Assembly (NCBI GenBank): GCA_001986395.2
Contig: MQVO02000031.1
Location: 62,001-126,000 of the forward strand
Source of the DNA: Irpex lacteus
Taxonomy: Eukaryota > Basidiomycota > Agaricomycetes > Polyporales > Irpicaceae
Direction of reading: 5' to 3'
DNA length: 64,000 nucleotides
Shown: one piece after another, positions 37,380 to 49,600 of the stretch
Layout: every line of letters begins with the position of its first letter
Numbering within the stretch: the stretch's first letter is position 1
Translations under genes and position numbers: made by a program
The notes under the pieces: model-generated
What the model saw: the letters and a program-made list of their open reading frames with translations, nothing else
Databases searched by the model: none
What the model was told of the DNA's origin: nothing

Positions 37380-38536
37380 CTTGTAGGGTGGCGTACAGTT
37401 GTAGGGGGTCGGCATGTGTGATTAGGGCACCAATTCGGGTAGATTGCGACGCCAAGGCGACTAGGCATGACAGGAAGCATGAGCTAAGCACTACAGAGAC
37501 GGATGGACGACTCACCTTCGAGTCATCTCCCTCAAACCGATACGCGATGCCACTCAACTCTCCCGGCTATGCCACATGCAGACCGTCTGCCTCGTCGAAG
37601 TGTTGCAGGATCTTCAGAAGCGTCCGTGGCGATGTCCAATACGGCGATGTCTTGTAGTCGGGGAACAGCGTATCTGATGACGAGGTTTCCTCGAGTATAC
37701 GTGAGAGGGCTTGTCAGACAGCCAGAGTGAAGCGACACAACTCATGTGGGAGCTTCGTATTGGGAGTCGAGTCTGCGATCTCTGTGAGTGTCAGTCACAA
37801 AGATGAGCGTGGGATCGGATGTGAAAGAGGTCCCAAGCAGCTTGGAAGGAATCGGGCGCAAGGCTTGGAAGAGGAGTTTGAAATAGTCTCATGGGGTGTC
37901 TTCGCGGAAAGCACAGTGTAGAGGGTGGTATGAACCTAACCACGAGGACATAGGGGGGCTGATAGAGAGTATTTTCCCGCTTCTGCGGTCATAACGTATG
38001 ATTCGAGGTCGCATGGATTCTACGGAATGAATATTGGAGTGACAGAAGCGTAAAAGGGTACTCACCTACACCCCACTGATCCTATATGATTCATCTCAAC
38101 CATGCAAGTGAAAGAGGGAGGCCGTTGGGGACTGCACAGGCCCAAAGAACTATGCACTAGCAGGAACATGATGAGCGACTCGTCGGCAGTGAGATAGTTA
38201 TACAAAGTAGAGAACTTACGGATTGATAGATACCATATGCCGCATAATCCAAAATTCGCGGCAACCCCTCCGGGCAAAGGCGAAGAGTTGGAGGGCAAAG
38301 GCGATAGAATGAAATAGCAATAAAGAGAAGATCGACGGTCCGTACATGAGTACCGGGTCTCTGTCACGATTAGGATCCATCGAACCAGCTGGCCATAGGA
38401 GTACGATATGCCATCAATAAATAAGACTATGAAGCAAGCTTCAAGGCAGCGATGACTCTGGTGGGCCGTGGTCGTGGTCGTTGTCTTCGCTGTGATCGAG
38501 CGGAAAGCGCTCAATCTGTGCTCGAGAGAGCTGCGG

Positions 38537-38544
38537 TGACGTCA
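38537..38544. promoter_or_regulatory. CRE-like palindrome TGACGTCA, position B, unit 3
   Basis: It follows GTCGTGGTCGTTGTCTTCGC and GGAAAGCGCTCA, as in units 1 and 2. Confidence 0.4.
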
Positions 38545-38699
38545 CATTCGTACTTGTCTTATCTCGCGTCAACGTCTCGATGCTGGTCCTTAGTCGACCT
38601 TCGAGCGAGTAAGGTATACCACGATTGTGTTCACCACGAGCGTATAATATTCAGCGAGATTCAGGAACCACTGCCGCGAATGCGATATTCTCTATAATT

Positions 38700-41600
38700 G
38701 AGCACAGGGATTCGTAACATCATCTGTGTAGTATGTTCTACGTACAGTCCTCGAGCTCCCTATTCGCGAGCAGCTCCGAGCATTCCAACCATTGGGTATG
38801 ATACGACGTAGCAATCACAGAAGTGTTCGTGTGAATCTCTCCGCGTTTTTCTCGCAGGCCTGCTAGTCCCTTCAGCGATTTGTGGCTACCCTCGGATTCT
38901 CGCACTGAGAAAGGCCCAGTAGTCAGCCAGGTTGTCGTTCAGATGAGACCGTGGAAAATATTGCCTAACAGCGAGCACAGAGGCCAGATGGTCCGAGAAT
39001 GGGCGGTAGCATAAGAATGAGAGGACAAAATGGGAGGACAATACGTGTTGCGCAGGGGATTTTCGACCGACCCAATACAATGGTGAGTTCATCCGTGTTT
39101 GCGCCGCGGATATCAGCGGTCGATGTGTAGACGCAGTGTCACAATGATGAATGTAGCCTAAGTGAGCTTCTTGCGCATTTATCTTGCGAACACGAAATTC
39201 GTCCGCGGAGTAATTCTTGATATTGGCTCGTTCAATGCTGCCTAGCATATGAACTAAATATGAGCAGACCGCCCGAATTTTGAGGGCGAACGCAGTACTC
39301 ACACAATTGAATATATGCATTCTCGTGTCAGTAACCAAGTATTCACCCGGGGAGAACGTCCGAGCTGCACAGTCGTCCTCTACGGCACGTGTGTTCACGA
39401 GCTTTGACGTCCATCAAGAAGCGGTCGTATGGCCATATCGAACGGCATGATCCTTCTTAGAAGTGTGACGCGACGGGTATAGTGAGAGATGTGTCTTGTT
39501 GAAGTCTTCTGATATTTGCGACGGGAGCTGGATTATCAAGCACCTGGTCGAACGAAGAACGTTGAGGGAGCGGCAACGCGCTCACAGGACGACCACAGCA
39601 ATCAGGGTGAAGTTTGGGCTCAGAGGTCGCGTTGACTGTAGCCTTCAGTGAGAAGGAGATCGTGTCTTCGAGTTCATGCTTGTTTACGTGGGTCACAATG
39701 GTCGTGGTGACCGTGCTAATAAATAAAGGGTCAGAAATTGTCGCTCATGAGCGACAGAGCCACTGAGCATGCCTGTTTACCTCATGAGAGCGCGTCGATC
39801 CCACCGCGTACACCGCCCACTCTTAGGCAAGCTCACGTGTCGATTGTTTACTAGGACCCGTACGCCGAGCGATCGAGAACGATTATCAAGTCTACTAGAT
39901 CGTGTGAGGGATACGAGAAAATGAAGAATAGCGAGCGATTTACCCAAATTGTGTGAGAAACCATCTGCATCTTCCGTCCAACAAAACACGGCCATTATCA
40001 CCTCAGTCGGAGTTTTCGACACGTCTGAGCCCAGTGTTGCGTCGAACGGAGCTGATTCTATCCATTGAGCCTCTAAGCGGATTAGAGTGACGGCATTAAG
40101 GGGAGATCGTCCGGGATCGACGCAACGACCAGTCCGCCACGCCGAGATGACAGTGCGATACTGCTCAGAGTGGACAATGTGAGCGACAAGGTATCGGATA
40201 AACGGAGGCATACTCACCAGCGTTTCCTCACCCCATCAACAGCACATCTACCATATCGTACCGTACCAGGCACTCAGCCAAAGGTTCCGTCGAGTATATT
40301 GAATGCAGCAAGAGATCCCGAGGTCTACTGCGGTATGCACTGGCAGATCGAGATTGAATATTGCGGGTCAGGTCGTCGGGCGCGTCGTAGTTCTGGCATG
40401 AGGGTGGGTAAGCAGTATGAGATGAGGTGGTTGTATGCGGGTAGGAGGATCAGGGGCGCTGAGTAAGGTATCCGCGACCGTAAAAACCACAAGTCAAGGC
40501 GAGCGATCTACAAATAGATGCTACCTCGCGAAGATAAACGAGGACTTTCGTTTATACGGCCACCTCGGTCACCGGTCCCTGAGATAGTGTCCTCCGCCCA
40601 TATATTTCTCGTAGATAGAAGCGACGGTCGTCCGTAGCGTAGACTTGATATTGGCTTACTACCTGAAAGATTGAAGGACGAGCTACGCGTGAGCAGTCCA
40701 CACCTGTTTGAGAGCTACTGTCGTACTCACGGGATCTCAGGCACAAATCTCTCGTGTGCGAAACCGAGCATCCGTTCTTGAGTGGTAAAAACGGCCATAT
40801 CAAACGGTGGGCTTCTTCCTAGAGCTGCTAGGCGGCAAGCATAGTGAGCGCACGATGGTCTTGATTGTATGCGGCGAGGATTATATATTCGAGACATGGA
40901 GGGCAAAAAGCATCTCGGGAATGGGACCTAGGCTTGACGGTAGGTTTTGCGAAGGCGGGGATCATGACTCCACGTTCAAGTGCGCTTTCGTGAACCCTGA
41001 AGTCCGTAGTGACCGCTCTGCCTAGACAGTAAACACAAGTTCAGTACTGTTGCCCGTGAGCGACGTCGCCATAAACGCACCAGAATACGTATAGACCTTG
41101 TAACACCTGGTGATTCCACTACATACACAGCAGTACTCTTCTGCTAACCATCGGCGATGGTCCGTCGGGTCCAAGCACCTCGTACCACCGTCATGCGATT
41201 GAGAAAGGTCGTGCAGTACACGCTGGCAAAGAGTCGACTCGAAGAGCCCGAGCGTAGGTCGACATCGTCTAGTCTGGGCCGTAAGGCGTGGAATGAACAG
41301 AGGCCGAATCGGCGACGAGCTCGTCATCTCGTTCCGCTGCAGTGGTCGAACGAGAAAAAGAGGCCGTGTGATCTTCTATTGACAGTTGACGGTCCTGGCC
41401 CAATACTTACAAGACAAGGAAGCAGCTGCTACGTCGTGTCAGCAATCGAAAAGAACGAGTAGACCCAATCAACTCACTAGGAACGCGTGCGGTGCCCCTT
41501 GCGTTATGCGCCCAGCACTGCAAATGCGCACATCTTGCGTTATGACCACCGCTCTCGGAGAGACCAGCGGGGCCTTGGCCGAGCGTTGAGATGAATGAAA

Positions 41601-44230
41601 CCGCCTCGTCGGTCCATATCGATGGATCACGAGTGAGGAAGGAGAAGCGGAGCGAGCTCCCAGGGCTTTAGCACACAGATAGGACGGCAACCGGCGTGCT
41701 TGTGTTTGTATAATGTGCAATAAGGACATTGTGGGGAGTGCGGGGTACGTCTGTACGGAGTGTTATCTTGATGGGTGCTAGGAAGGTGAGGCAACGATTT
41801 AGAAGGGGTACCCATAGGGGTCGACGTGTGGACTGGTAGGAGACAACAGAGACGGCTAGTGGACGGTAATTTGAGGTCAAGACGGTCGACACATCGAGAC
41901 TTTGCAGAGGAACGGATATAAGCGACAAAGTCTAGAGTCAAGTGGGGCAACATACCTAGGCTCCCTTGTCCCATCGACTTCGAGTTGACCAAACCGAACC
42001 GTGCATCCCGGCATGATTTTCGTCGACCACTCGAGCCACGCTACGGGGTAGCGGCAAGACGACAGTCACGCGGAGTTGTACAGTCCACCCAGCAACCTCG
42101 AGGATCTGGTATAGCCTGAGGGCAGCCTAGTCGAGATTGAAGGCTCAGCGTGTCGAGATTGCGAGCATGCGGAGCGTGTTGATAGAACGAATATCTCGTA
42201 GCTCTGGTGGCACTTGTTGTATCGATTGTGAACTTGCGGCAGAGGCATAAAGGCTGAGCTTAAAAACTATGAGTCGTCAAACACGCTGCAGAGGGTGAGG
42301 TACGTACTGCACGAGTACTTCACTGTCGTCTATGCCCTACGTTATTTCTCGCATAAGCATATATCTTGTTTGAAGTCAAATGTTCAGCTGCGTCTTGCAA
42401 ACATAACTCAGAAACTCACTGGTCTGCTGATCTTTACGCATTCGCCCCAACCGTTAACCCGTCAACCTTCGATCCTCGCCCATGCTAGTTACGCCGGTAC
42501 CGCTAGGTTATCCATAAAGGCTTGATAATATGGATGGTAGGTGTCCAAGATCATCGAGCTATGCAGCGGGTTGGCTACAACTTTAGAGTGGAGGTCGTGC
42601 GAGAGGTCGAACTGCTGCTATCGAACAGAAACGGTTAGTTTATAATCGATGCGTCGGTGGTCGTGCTACGTACATACCACACTTATGTGTATAACAGTCT
42701 CCTCGTCCTCGCAGACGTAGGTCGTAGTCGATGAGGGCTGTGGTGGTGGTCGATGAGAAAGGACGTCGGAGTCCGGGCCGAGCGTTCACTGGAATCCATC
42801 ACCTCAACCGTGACGCGCTTCTCTGCGTACCACCGTCAACCACGTTCGCTCACTGCTTTCTCCTGCAAGCTTCAGCATGCACCGAGTCAAACCAGTGGAG
42901 AGCACTGGACATGGTCGATAAGCGTTCCCAACGCGCGTGAGCTGACTGGCGAGATCGTACGTACCTCATCCACTAAGCGTGAAATCGCCGCGAGCACTGA
43001 CACCAACTTACGCGCAGCTAGGCCATTTTATTGAGAGTCGACTCGCATATACCGAACACGTTTCTGCTCTCTGCGCTAAGCCAAGGGAGTTCAATGGCTT
43101 CTCGACATCCCACCTCTCACCCACCGGTCGCTGCTCTTTTACTCACCACGACTTGAGCTCGTCCTCTCCTCCGAGTACGTTGAGGCCACCCAACGGGTTG
43201 AAAGTACACGACACAGAGGGTGTATGCTAAGATGGATGAGGTACAACACCAAATGGAACAGTATGGTACGTGCATCTAGTTCATGACACTCGACGTCGTT
43301 GCCTATCTCAGTGACCATCGCATCCTGGGACCTGGTTATCATAGTCGACTGTCCATATCAAATCTCGACAACTAGAAACCATGCATGTAGCACTACCTCG
43401 CACGTTTCACCCTCGACGTGTCGACTAGTCTGTGCGTCGTGTTGCGCTTACTCGTTCAAGCACACAACCGTGACCGTCACACAACTTCGCAACGCGTAGG
43501 CCGCCGCGTGAAACTGTACTCCACGCTGCAAACTATTGACGAGGAAGAATGCCAGGGAAGGAAATTTAGATGCTGTGGACTGCCGCGGAGGCGAGTTCAA
43601 GTTGACACCTCTGAGACTTGAAGGTTGCAGCTCGTGTGGGACGTCAGCGTCGGGAAAAGCAGACATGACTGCGGGTGCGTGGTACTCTGCTCAGTGGCTG
43701 AGGCATCCAGCGAAGAACTGACAACCGATAATATCGACGCGCGATCGCTGTACTATGTTCTCATAGGGCGGGACACCACAAACTCATATCTCTACGCGGG
43801 ACACTGGTAACAGGACGACACGAGCCTTACAAGGTATCCTTAGTACGTTTTTCATTCTGCTAGTGTTTCCAGTGAACCCGAATCAAGGCATACCCACGCT
43901 GACCGACTTTCGTTTCGCAGAGCGGTCCGTTCAGGTTCTCGCGGTTCGCGTCGCAAGTTCGACAGAGTGTACGCCACTCGCTACGCTTCACGCAAGTCGA
44001 GCTGGGTCCATTGGTGTTGACAATAATATCCAAGATATATGCGAACGTACGGCTGTCGCGCGGTTTCGAGTCCGTCGAGACGTCTCGCTTCTTCCACAGT
44101 TGTATTCCACCAAGTGACCACAACGATAATCCCTATGCGCCACCACTACGCGAAATAAATAGTTGCCTGTAGGTGCGACGAGCCAATACGAGGGTATTAG
44201 CTAGCGTAGGACGATCGAGCTGCTCGCGAG
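38700..44230. repeat. Unit 3 intergenic repeat, distal half
   Basis: The stretch matches 4.7-8.65 and 13.06-14.7 kb of unit 1 and contains the empty hAT target near 42,585. Nearly identical patches to unit 1 (39.54-39.78, 40.92-41.03 and 42.72-43.65 kb) alternate with clearly diverged stretches. No intact gene is seen. The best-preserved degenerate exon is listed separately. Confidence 0.72.
39944..40310 (-). pseudogene. Exon pair, best-preserved copy (unit 3)
   Basis: The second block (40,160-39,944) is open from acceptor to donor. It begins YRTVISAWRTGRCVDPGRS, passes through AVTLIRLEAQWIESAPFDAT and ends DADGFSHNLG before a GTAAAT donor. The upstream block, from 40,218 upward, ends at a GTGAGT donor and has stops in some frames. 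Because one copy stays open for 72 codons with good splice sites, an ancestral coding exon is likely. I do not recognise the family, and no complete gene can be assembled around it. Confidence 0.38.
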
Positions 44231-44498
44231 CTTCTTGAAGGGCTTGCAAGCCACGAGGCAGATACATGTATTGCATAAAAACATGTAATACAGGTGGTTC
44301 AGCTCAATGAATGCGCAACATCTCCATAAATAATTTGAGCCTCTTGTCCAGTAACATACAAGTACAAAGGTAATACAAAGCATGGAACCAAGTATCAGAA
44401 TCCAGATAACCGAAGCAGTCTGCCTTTCAGAACACTTCCAGAATGTGGGTCTTGACACTCATAACCTCTACCGCAAATTCCACCGCTGTTACCCCTGC
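44231..44498 (-). other. 3' flank of DUF6535 gene copy 3
   Basis: This non-coding flank is conserved with copies 1 and 2 (CATAAATAA, ACAAGTACAAAGG); it is the probable 3' untranslated region of the minus-strand gene. Confidence 0.45.
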
Positions 44499-47400
44499 CT
44501 AATTGCCATCAATTCTGGCAACCTCCTGATCTGTGAGAGCACTTCCCGCCCCATTCTCAGTAAGAGACCTGTAAGTTGAATTTAGACTCAGATCGGTTTA
44601 AAAGATTTTTTAATAAATGAGTGGCTTACCCTTGACCAGATGCTGAGCTCTCTGCTAGCTGGGTGTTGTCATGAGGTGCCACTGGCACATGATCCAATGT
44701 TGCAGGTACATCACTTGCAGCGGCCTCAACCTCAAGCTCATTTGCCTCTCCATCTGGAGCCTGTGAGGGATATCAAAACCCAGAAGACGTGACTGGTATG
44801 CCAAAGACTGTTTATCACATACATGCGAGAGTTCATCTTGGGTATGATAAAGTGCACTTGCAGGTGCCTCTTGACTGCTGCTAATGCTTGATGCAGCTCT
44901 AGCAATGCTCTGAGAGTGAAGTGCTTCCATGTCATTCTCAGCTGCATGAACATCCTGCAAAGACTTAGTCAGTTTATCAACACTCTCAAGCAAGCCAGTG
45001 CAAGTTATACCTCTGTCACTGTGACTTCTTCAAGTCCCACATTCCTGCCATCTCCAACTGCCAAGCCTACCAATCCATCTCTATTCCTGTTGATCTCCAT
45101 AGTCTTGCTGTCCATGGAGCTCTCCTGATCAGAGCTACCAACTCCAGTGCCAAGCCTTCCTAAGATAGCTTTCTCATTATGTTCAGATTGGAGTTCAACT
45201 TCAGAGGCCTCTGCGCTCTTGTCTCCTTGTCTTCTTTCCTCTAGTTCTCGAAGACGATACAGCTCATCATCATCTTGTCTGATGATAAGCTTTCCGAGAG
45301 TTTCCACAAGGTCATCTGGGAATATAGTTTTGCTAGATCGGAATTTCTCTAGCCACTCATCATAGCTCCAAAGTGATATGTCTCCCCTTCCATGTTCATA
45401 GGCCATAAGGTAAAAACAAGCCTTGACTAGCTTTGTAGCATCACTAGCTTGCTGTTGCTCTGCATGATTTTTGATAACATCCTCAGTTTCTTTGCTCTGT
45501 TCAGTTGGTTGACCAGAAGATAGTGACTGAATGTGGGAAATGACAGGAACAAATAGTTCCCTGCACTTCTCTACTCCTGCTGTCTTTGCTTGAAGAAGAA
45601 GCAGAAGATAGATTATGTGGTAGCAGAGTTTGACAGACTGAGTCAAGTCTTTTGAACATCTTGAGAGCTGGTCTGGGATGACTGAGGATAGAAGTTCCAA
45701 GTCTTGGGGTTCCAGTGGTTCTGTGAGATATAGATGAGATATATGCAAGATCAACTAGCAATCTCACAAAAACTTACGGGGAAGGTCATAAGAATATATG
45801 ACTACACGTTGTATCATCCGCTGATCATATTTCCCTTCCCAAGCATTATCTGCAGACATCCAGCAAGTGATCACCATATCAGCAGACAGCTTGCTCCTCA
45901 TAGCAAAGGCAAACAGCTGTTGGAAACTCCGTTCAGCATCTCCAGATCGATCCCAGGAAGTATGAGTTCGAATCAAATGTGAACTGCAGGCAAGAATATT
46001 CCTCAGCTTCTCTTGTGTTTTATTGTCTTGCAGGTTGAGATGATCAGGTGCAGCTGTGACTACTGTGTATAGATATTGCACACAAGTACTTTGAAACTCT
46101 TGTGGTGCATCTTCTGGCCAAACCCATGAGTTCCAATCAAAGTCTTCATAAGGTCTTTGCTGCAGTTTGGCAAGTTCAGACTGGAAGCCTTCAAAGAACC
46201 AAGTGCCATTTGTCAAAGTGGATTTTGGCTTTGTGAACTTCCAGATCCTAGTCAAAGCACTAAGCAGTGCCGTCCCATTTTCCCAAAGATTCTTTCTGCC
46301 CTTGGAAGTTGTGAGCAATAGAACATCCTGAATCATGGCATCGGTCACTCTTTCCTCAAGGCAGCTTCTGATAGATAATAGTGTGTCTGAGAAAAGCTTC
46401 GGCTCTTGGTCAGAAGCAAAGATGGACAACACAAGAGTCAATCCATATATTGAAATCAACTTCGGCTGATCTGCTCCAGTTATGATAGTGTAATCAGATC
46501 TCTGATGACTCCAATAGTGCTGTAAACCACTGGCATGATCTGCAATGATATTGGACACAGCAGCTCGTGCCTGAGGCCTGAGAGTGTACAGAGGAGCAAA
46601 GCCATCAAATGGCCAATCTGGCAGAACTCGCTCAGCTGCAGGAAGTGTTGGTAGCCGGTGGGAAAGGATTTCAATGATAAATGTGACTATCTCCTTGTAT
46701 GGAGGTTTGGGGTGGATGTACTGCAGAGCCTCTGGGAAAGTTGTCTCAAGCATGTCATCATTGGCTTGGATGGCATCCACTGATTTGAGGATCTCAACAT
46801 CTGATGAGACTTGCTTGACTAACTGCTCCTCACTAGGGAGTGTCTTCAGTCTCAGCAAACAGCTGTTGTACAGCTTTGCAAAGCGGGCATACCATAGCTT
46901 AGAGGAGAAGCAGGAGTAGGCTATGATCCTCAATGTTCGCCATAGCTTGACATAGAAAGAGGACATCATAGCCCACCACACTTGCCACTGGCAGCACTGA
47001 GAAAAGCTGATGACAAGTATAACCATGACAGCTTTACCAACACTCTGGCGGAAAGTTTTCCACATTGCACCTATTGCTGATAGAGACAACTTCACTAGTG
47101 CATGGGCAGCTTGGCAGAGCCTATGCCAGTAGACAGTGAAGAAAGGCTTGCTTGGAGAGACATGTGTTGGGATATCTGAGATATTCCTGTCATTGTCTTC
47201 ATTCTCACTGTCTACATTGGGTATCTCTATAAGCTGAAGGTGTCCAGCAAGAGAAGACAGTTTATGATGGAGATGTGCTATGCCAGTCTTGAGAAGAGTG
47301 GTGCGATAAGGGCAGCGGGGAAGGAAGATGGGAAGAGCAGTAGCACCAAAGAAGAACATGGCCCAGCCAATCACAAGTGGAAGGGTAGTATACCCCACAC

Positions 47401-48093
47401 TCTCATGCACAGATGCGGTGAAGTAACACAGGCCAACAAAGAATAAGCCAAGGGACAGCTGGAGTAGGAGGGGGAGGCATGCCACAATCTCATACACCAT
47501 CCATGCCCGGAGCTGGGGCTCACGGAAGTGGCGGATACGGAGACGAGCCTGTGGGGAGGGGACATTGACAGCAAGGAACTCCCGCAGCCACTGCTTGACC
47601 AGCATCCCAAAGGAGGCGGTCATTAGGCTCAGGATGAGGCTGGAGAACCAGAGGACATTCACTCTGATGTCCTCAGGGGAGGCTTGGAAGGGAGGAGGCA
47701 TGGGAGGGGAAATGGAGGTAGCAATCAGCTTGCCATCTGTGAAGTTGTAGCTCATGGTTTGGTTGCCAATGCGCTCAAGTTGATAGGCCATCATGGCAGT
47801 GGGGGAGGGTTGGAGGTTGGGGTAGGCAGCGACCAGGAAAGCGGAGAGGACCGCAGAGAACAGACCAGCCTGGAGGCACAAGAGGTCAGTGAAAAGAATG
47901 TAGCATATAGACAGGAGGCACTCACAAAGACCAGGAGGGTATCCACATCGTCCTTGCAGCTTTGGACCTTTTCTTCGTCAAATTCGCGGACATCCTTCGA
48001 CATGGCAGCCCATCCGGTGGACTGGCCTGGGTAGGACGTGACCCTCACATCACGGACAGCCTCCGCGCCGGGAGGGGTCTGATCTGAGGGCAT
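44499..48093 (-). CDS. DUF6535 membrane protein, copy 3 (six exons, 1,100 aa)
   Basis: Exons in transcript order are 48,093-47,926, 47,869-45,778, 45,720-45,011, 44,954-44,823, 44,760-44,630 and 44,568-44,499. All introns are GT-AG, phases fit, and the stop is TAG. The 56-codon exon 1 and the first 204 codons of exon 2 are almost identical to copy 2. The cassette at residues 261-402 is the longest (142 aa): an acidic tract (DSENEDNDRN) followed by a tryptophan-rich and probably membrane-inserted stretch (GKAVMVILVISF, WQVWWAMMSS). Similarity resumes at EEQLVKQVSSDVEILKSVDA. Exons 3-6 encode a helical region and an acidic variable tail. Function unknown; location in a membrane is inferred from the hydrophobic segments. 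Confidence 0.88.
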
Positions 48094-48116
48094 ACTTGGC
48101 TCTCAGGAACACACAG

Positions 48117-48392
48117 TCGGCTCAGTGCGTACAATCGGCTCACGCACGTGTAGTCGGCTCAGCAGCACGTTGTCGGCTCACTAGATGCACACTCGCCTCA
48201 GGTGCAAGTCGGCTCAAAATACACACTCGGCTCAGTGTGCGAAGTCGGCTCTGGCAACGGAATCCACGTCTCGGCACAAAGGGGGAGACTCCTGGTATCG
48301 GCTCTACGTCCAAGGTGCACGGCGTTGGCTCTAATCCACGAACGAACACGCCGCTCTGTCGGCTCTACAGCGAGGAACGCAACCTTCGGCTC
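48117..48392 (-). promoter_or_regulatory. TCGGCTC word array upstream of DUF6535 copy 3
   Basis: Ten exact TCGGCTC words plus variants (TTGGCTC, TCGCCTC, TCGGCAC) lie between the start codon and about 300 bases upstream. The distal part is very close to copy 1; the proximal part differs in number and spacing. Confidence 0.6.
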
Positions 48393-49600
48393 AAACGGGC
48401 ACGGGAACTCAACTCCTACGGACTCTGCTCCAGGGGAAGGGAAAGCGCAGTTCACGCTCGCGAGGGGGACTGCAGAAAGTGTCAGCAAGTCATCGCGCGT
48501 CCACTAACACTCGAGGGCACTCACCAGACGGTCAGCGCTAACAATCGCTAGAGGCCGTACGAAGATAGACGACAGCACAGCAGAAAACGAACTCTCGAGG
48601 TGTAAACGATGGCGCGCGACGGGTTGATCAATGGGTAAGGCTTGCTGGGGGGGCAATGGGTGGCTCGTCGAGCTGGGTATGGTGGTGGTTGCGGTTGAAG
48701 AGACGGTGGGAGACGACAACAGTGCCACACCTACGCCGCATGCCTGTCACTTCCAGGTTTCGGCGCTTATGGTCAGCCCACAACCGCTGCCTCATTGAAG
48801 AACTGTGCGGCGGGCTGTTCGTCACCTCAAGGTGCATATGCGATATAGGCCGTATATGGTCTCACAGTAGGCACAGAATCAGGTCGACTGTCAAGCAAGA
48901 CGTAGTACTGTTACGAATTCGATCCGAAACTCTGCAGCATCACGCAACATAACACAAGACGACTAATGTCGTCCGATGACCCAAGTCTGGAACACCTTCG
49001 TATTCATTCACACCGTTCCTGTACACAAGCGGTGGATAAAATAGAAATATCGAGTTGCACAAATAACACAGCATGGGGCGGACTCAAGGCAGATAGCGAG
49101 TAAGTCAGAGGCGCAAGCGAACCACGACATCGTGAATACTTGAGTCATGTGTGAACCGTTGTATTGCGTTCAATGTGTCTGTGTTGGCGTTCGTGAACCT
49201 AAGAGCCTGAGCCAAGCCATCCCACTCGAAACGCTGAGAGTCCGAGCTCTATGTGCCTGCGTCACTTCCCGGGCTTATATCGGATTCCTTGGAACGTACC
49301 CTTCCCGTAGATCCAGAAGGTCAGGCCACGAGGGGAGACAAGACGTGGGGACACATCACGCGTGCCCGTATGCAAAACCTGGTACCCGACGACGATAGGA
49401 TTTATGGCCAGGCCGCGCTACGGCGCAGTACGCATAACATCGCGCGTCGGAGAAGTCGAGGCAGCCCAACACCCTTTGATCGTGGGTTGAAGTTCAATGC
49501 AAAGCGTTGTCGGATGAGGACTCGAACTCACAGTAGGTTCCTCATGAGAACAGGTTACAAGAAGGATCGACGAGGGTTGATCAGAGACTGTGCCAAACGT
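48393..49600. other. Spacer between units 3 and 4
   Basis: The first part (to about 48.77 kb) matches the region upstream of copies 1 and 2, including the minus-strand donor with exon side at 48,525, but an indel breaks the proline-rich frame. The remainder, 48.8-49.6 kb, does not match the 19.3-20.1 or 33.5-34.0 kb spacers clearly. No gene is called. Confidence 0.4.

Larger units (their letters stand above)
34086..38700. repeat. Unit 3 intergenic repeat, proximal half
   Basis: The segment 34.1-36.2 kb matches 0.25-2.4, 20.2-22.4 and 49.6-51.7 kb; 36.3-38.65 kb matches 22.4-24.1 kb, with extra material at about 37.7-38.1 kb. A 74 bp inserted element at 37,306 is listed separately. No intact gene is seen; CpG is frequent throughout. 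Confidence 0.72.
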
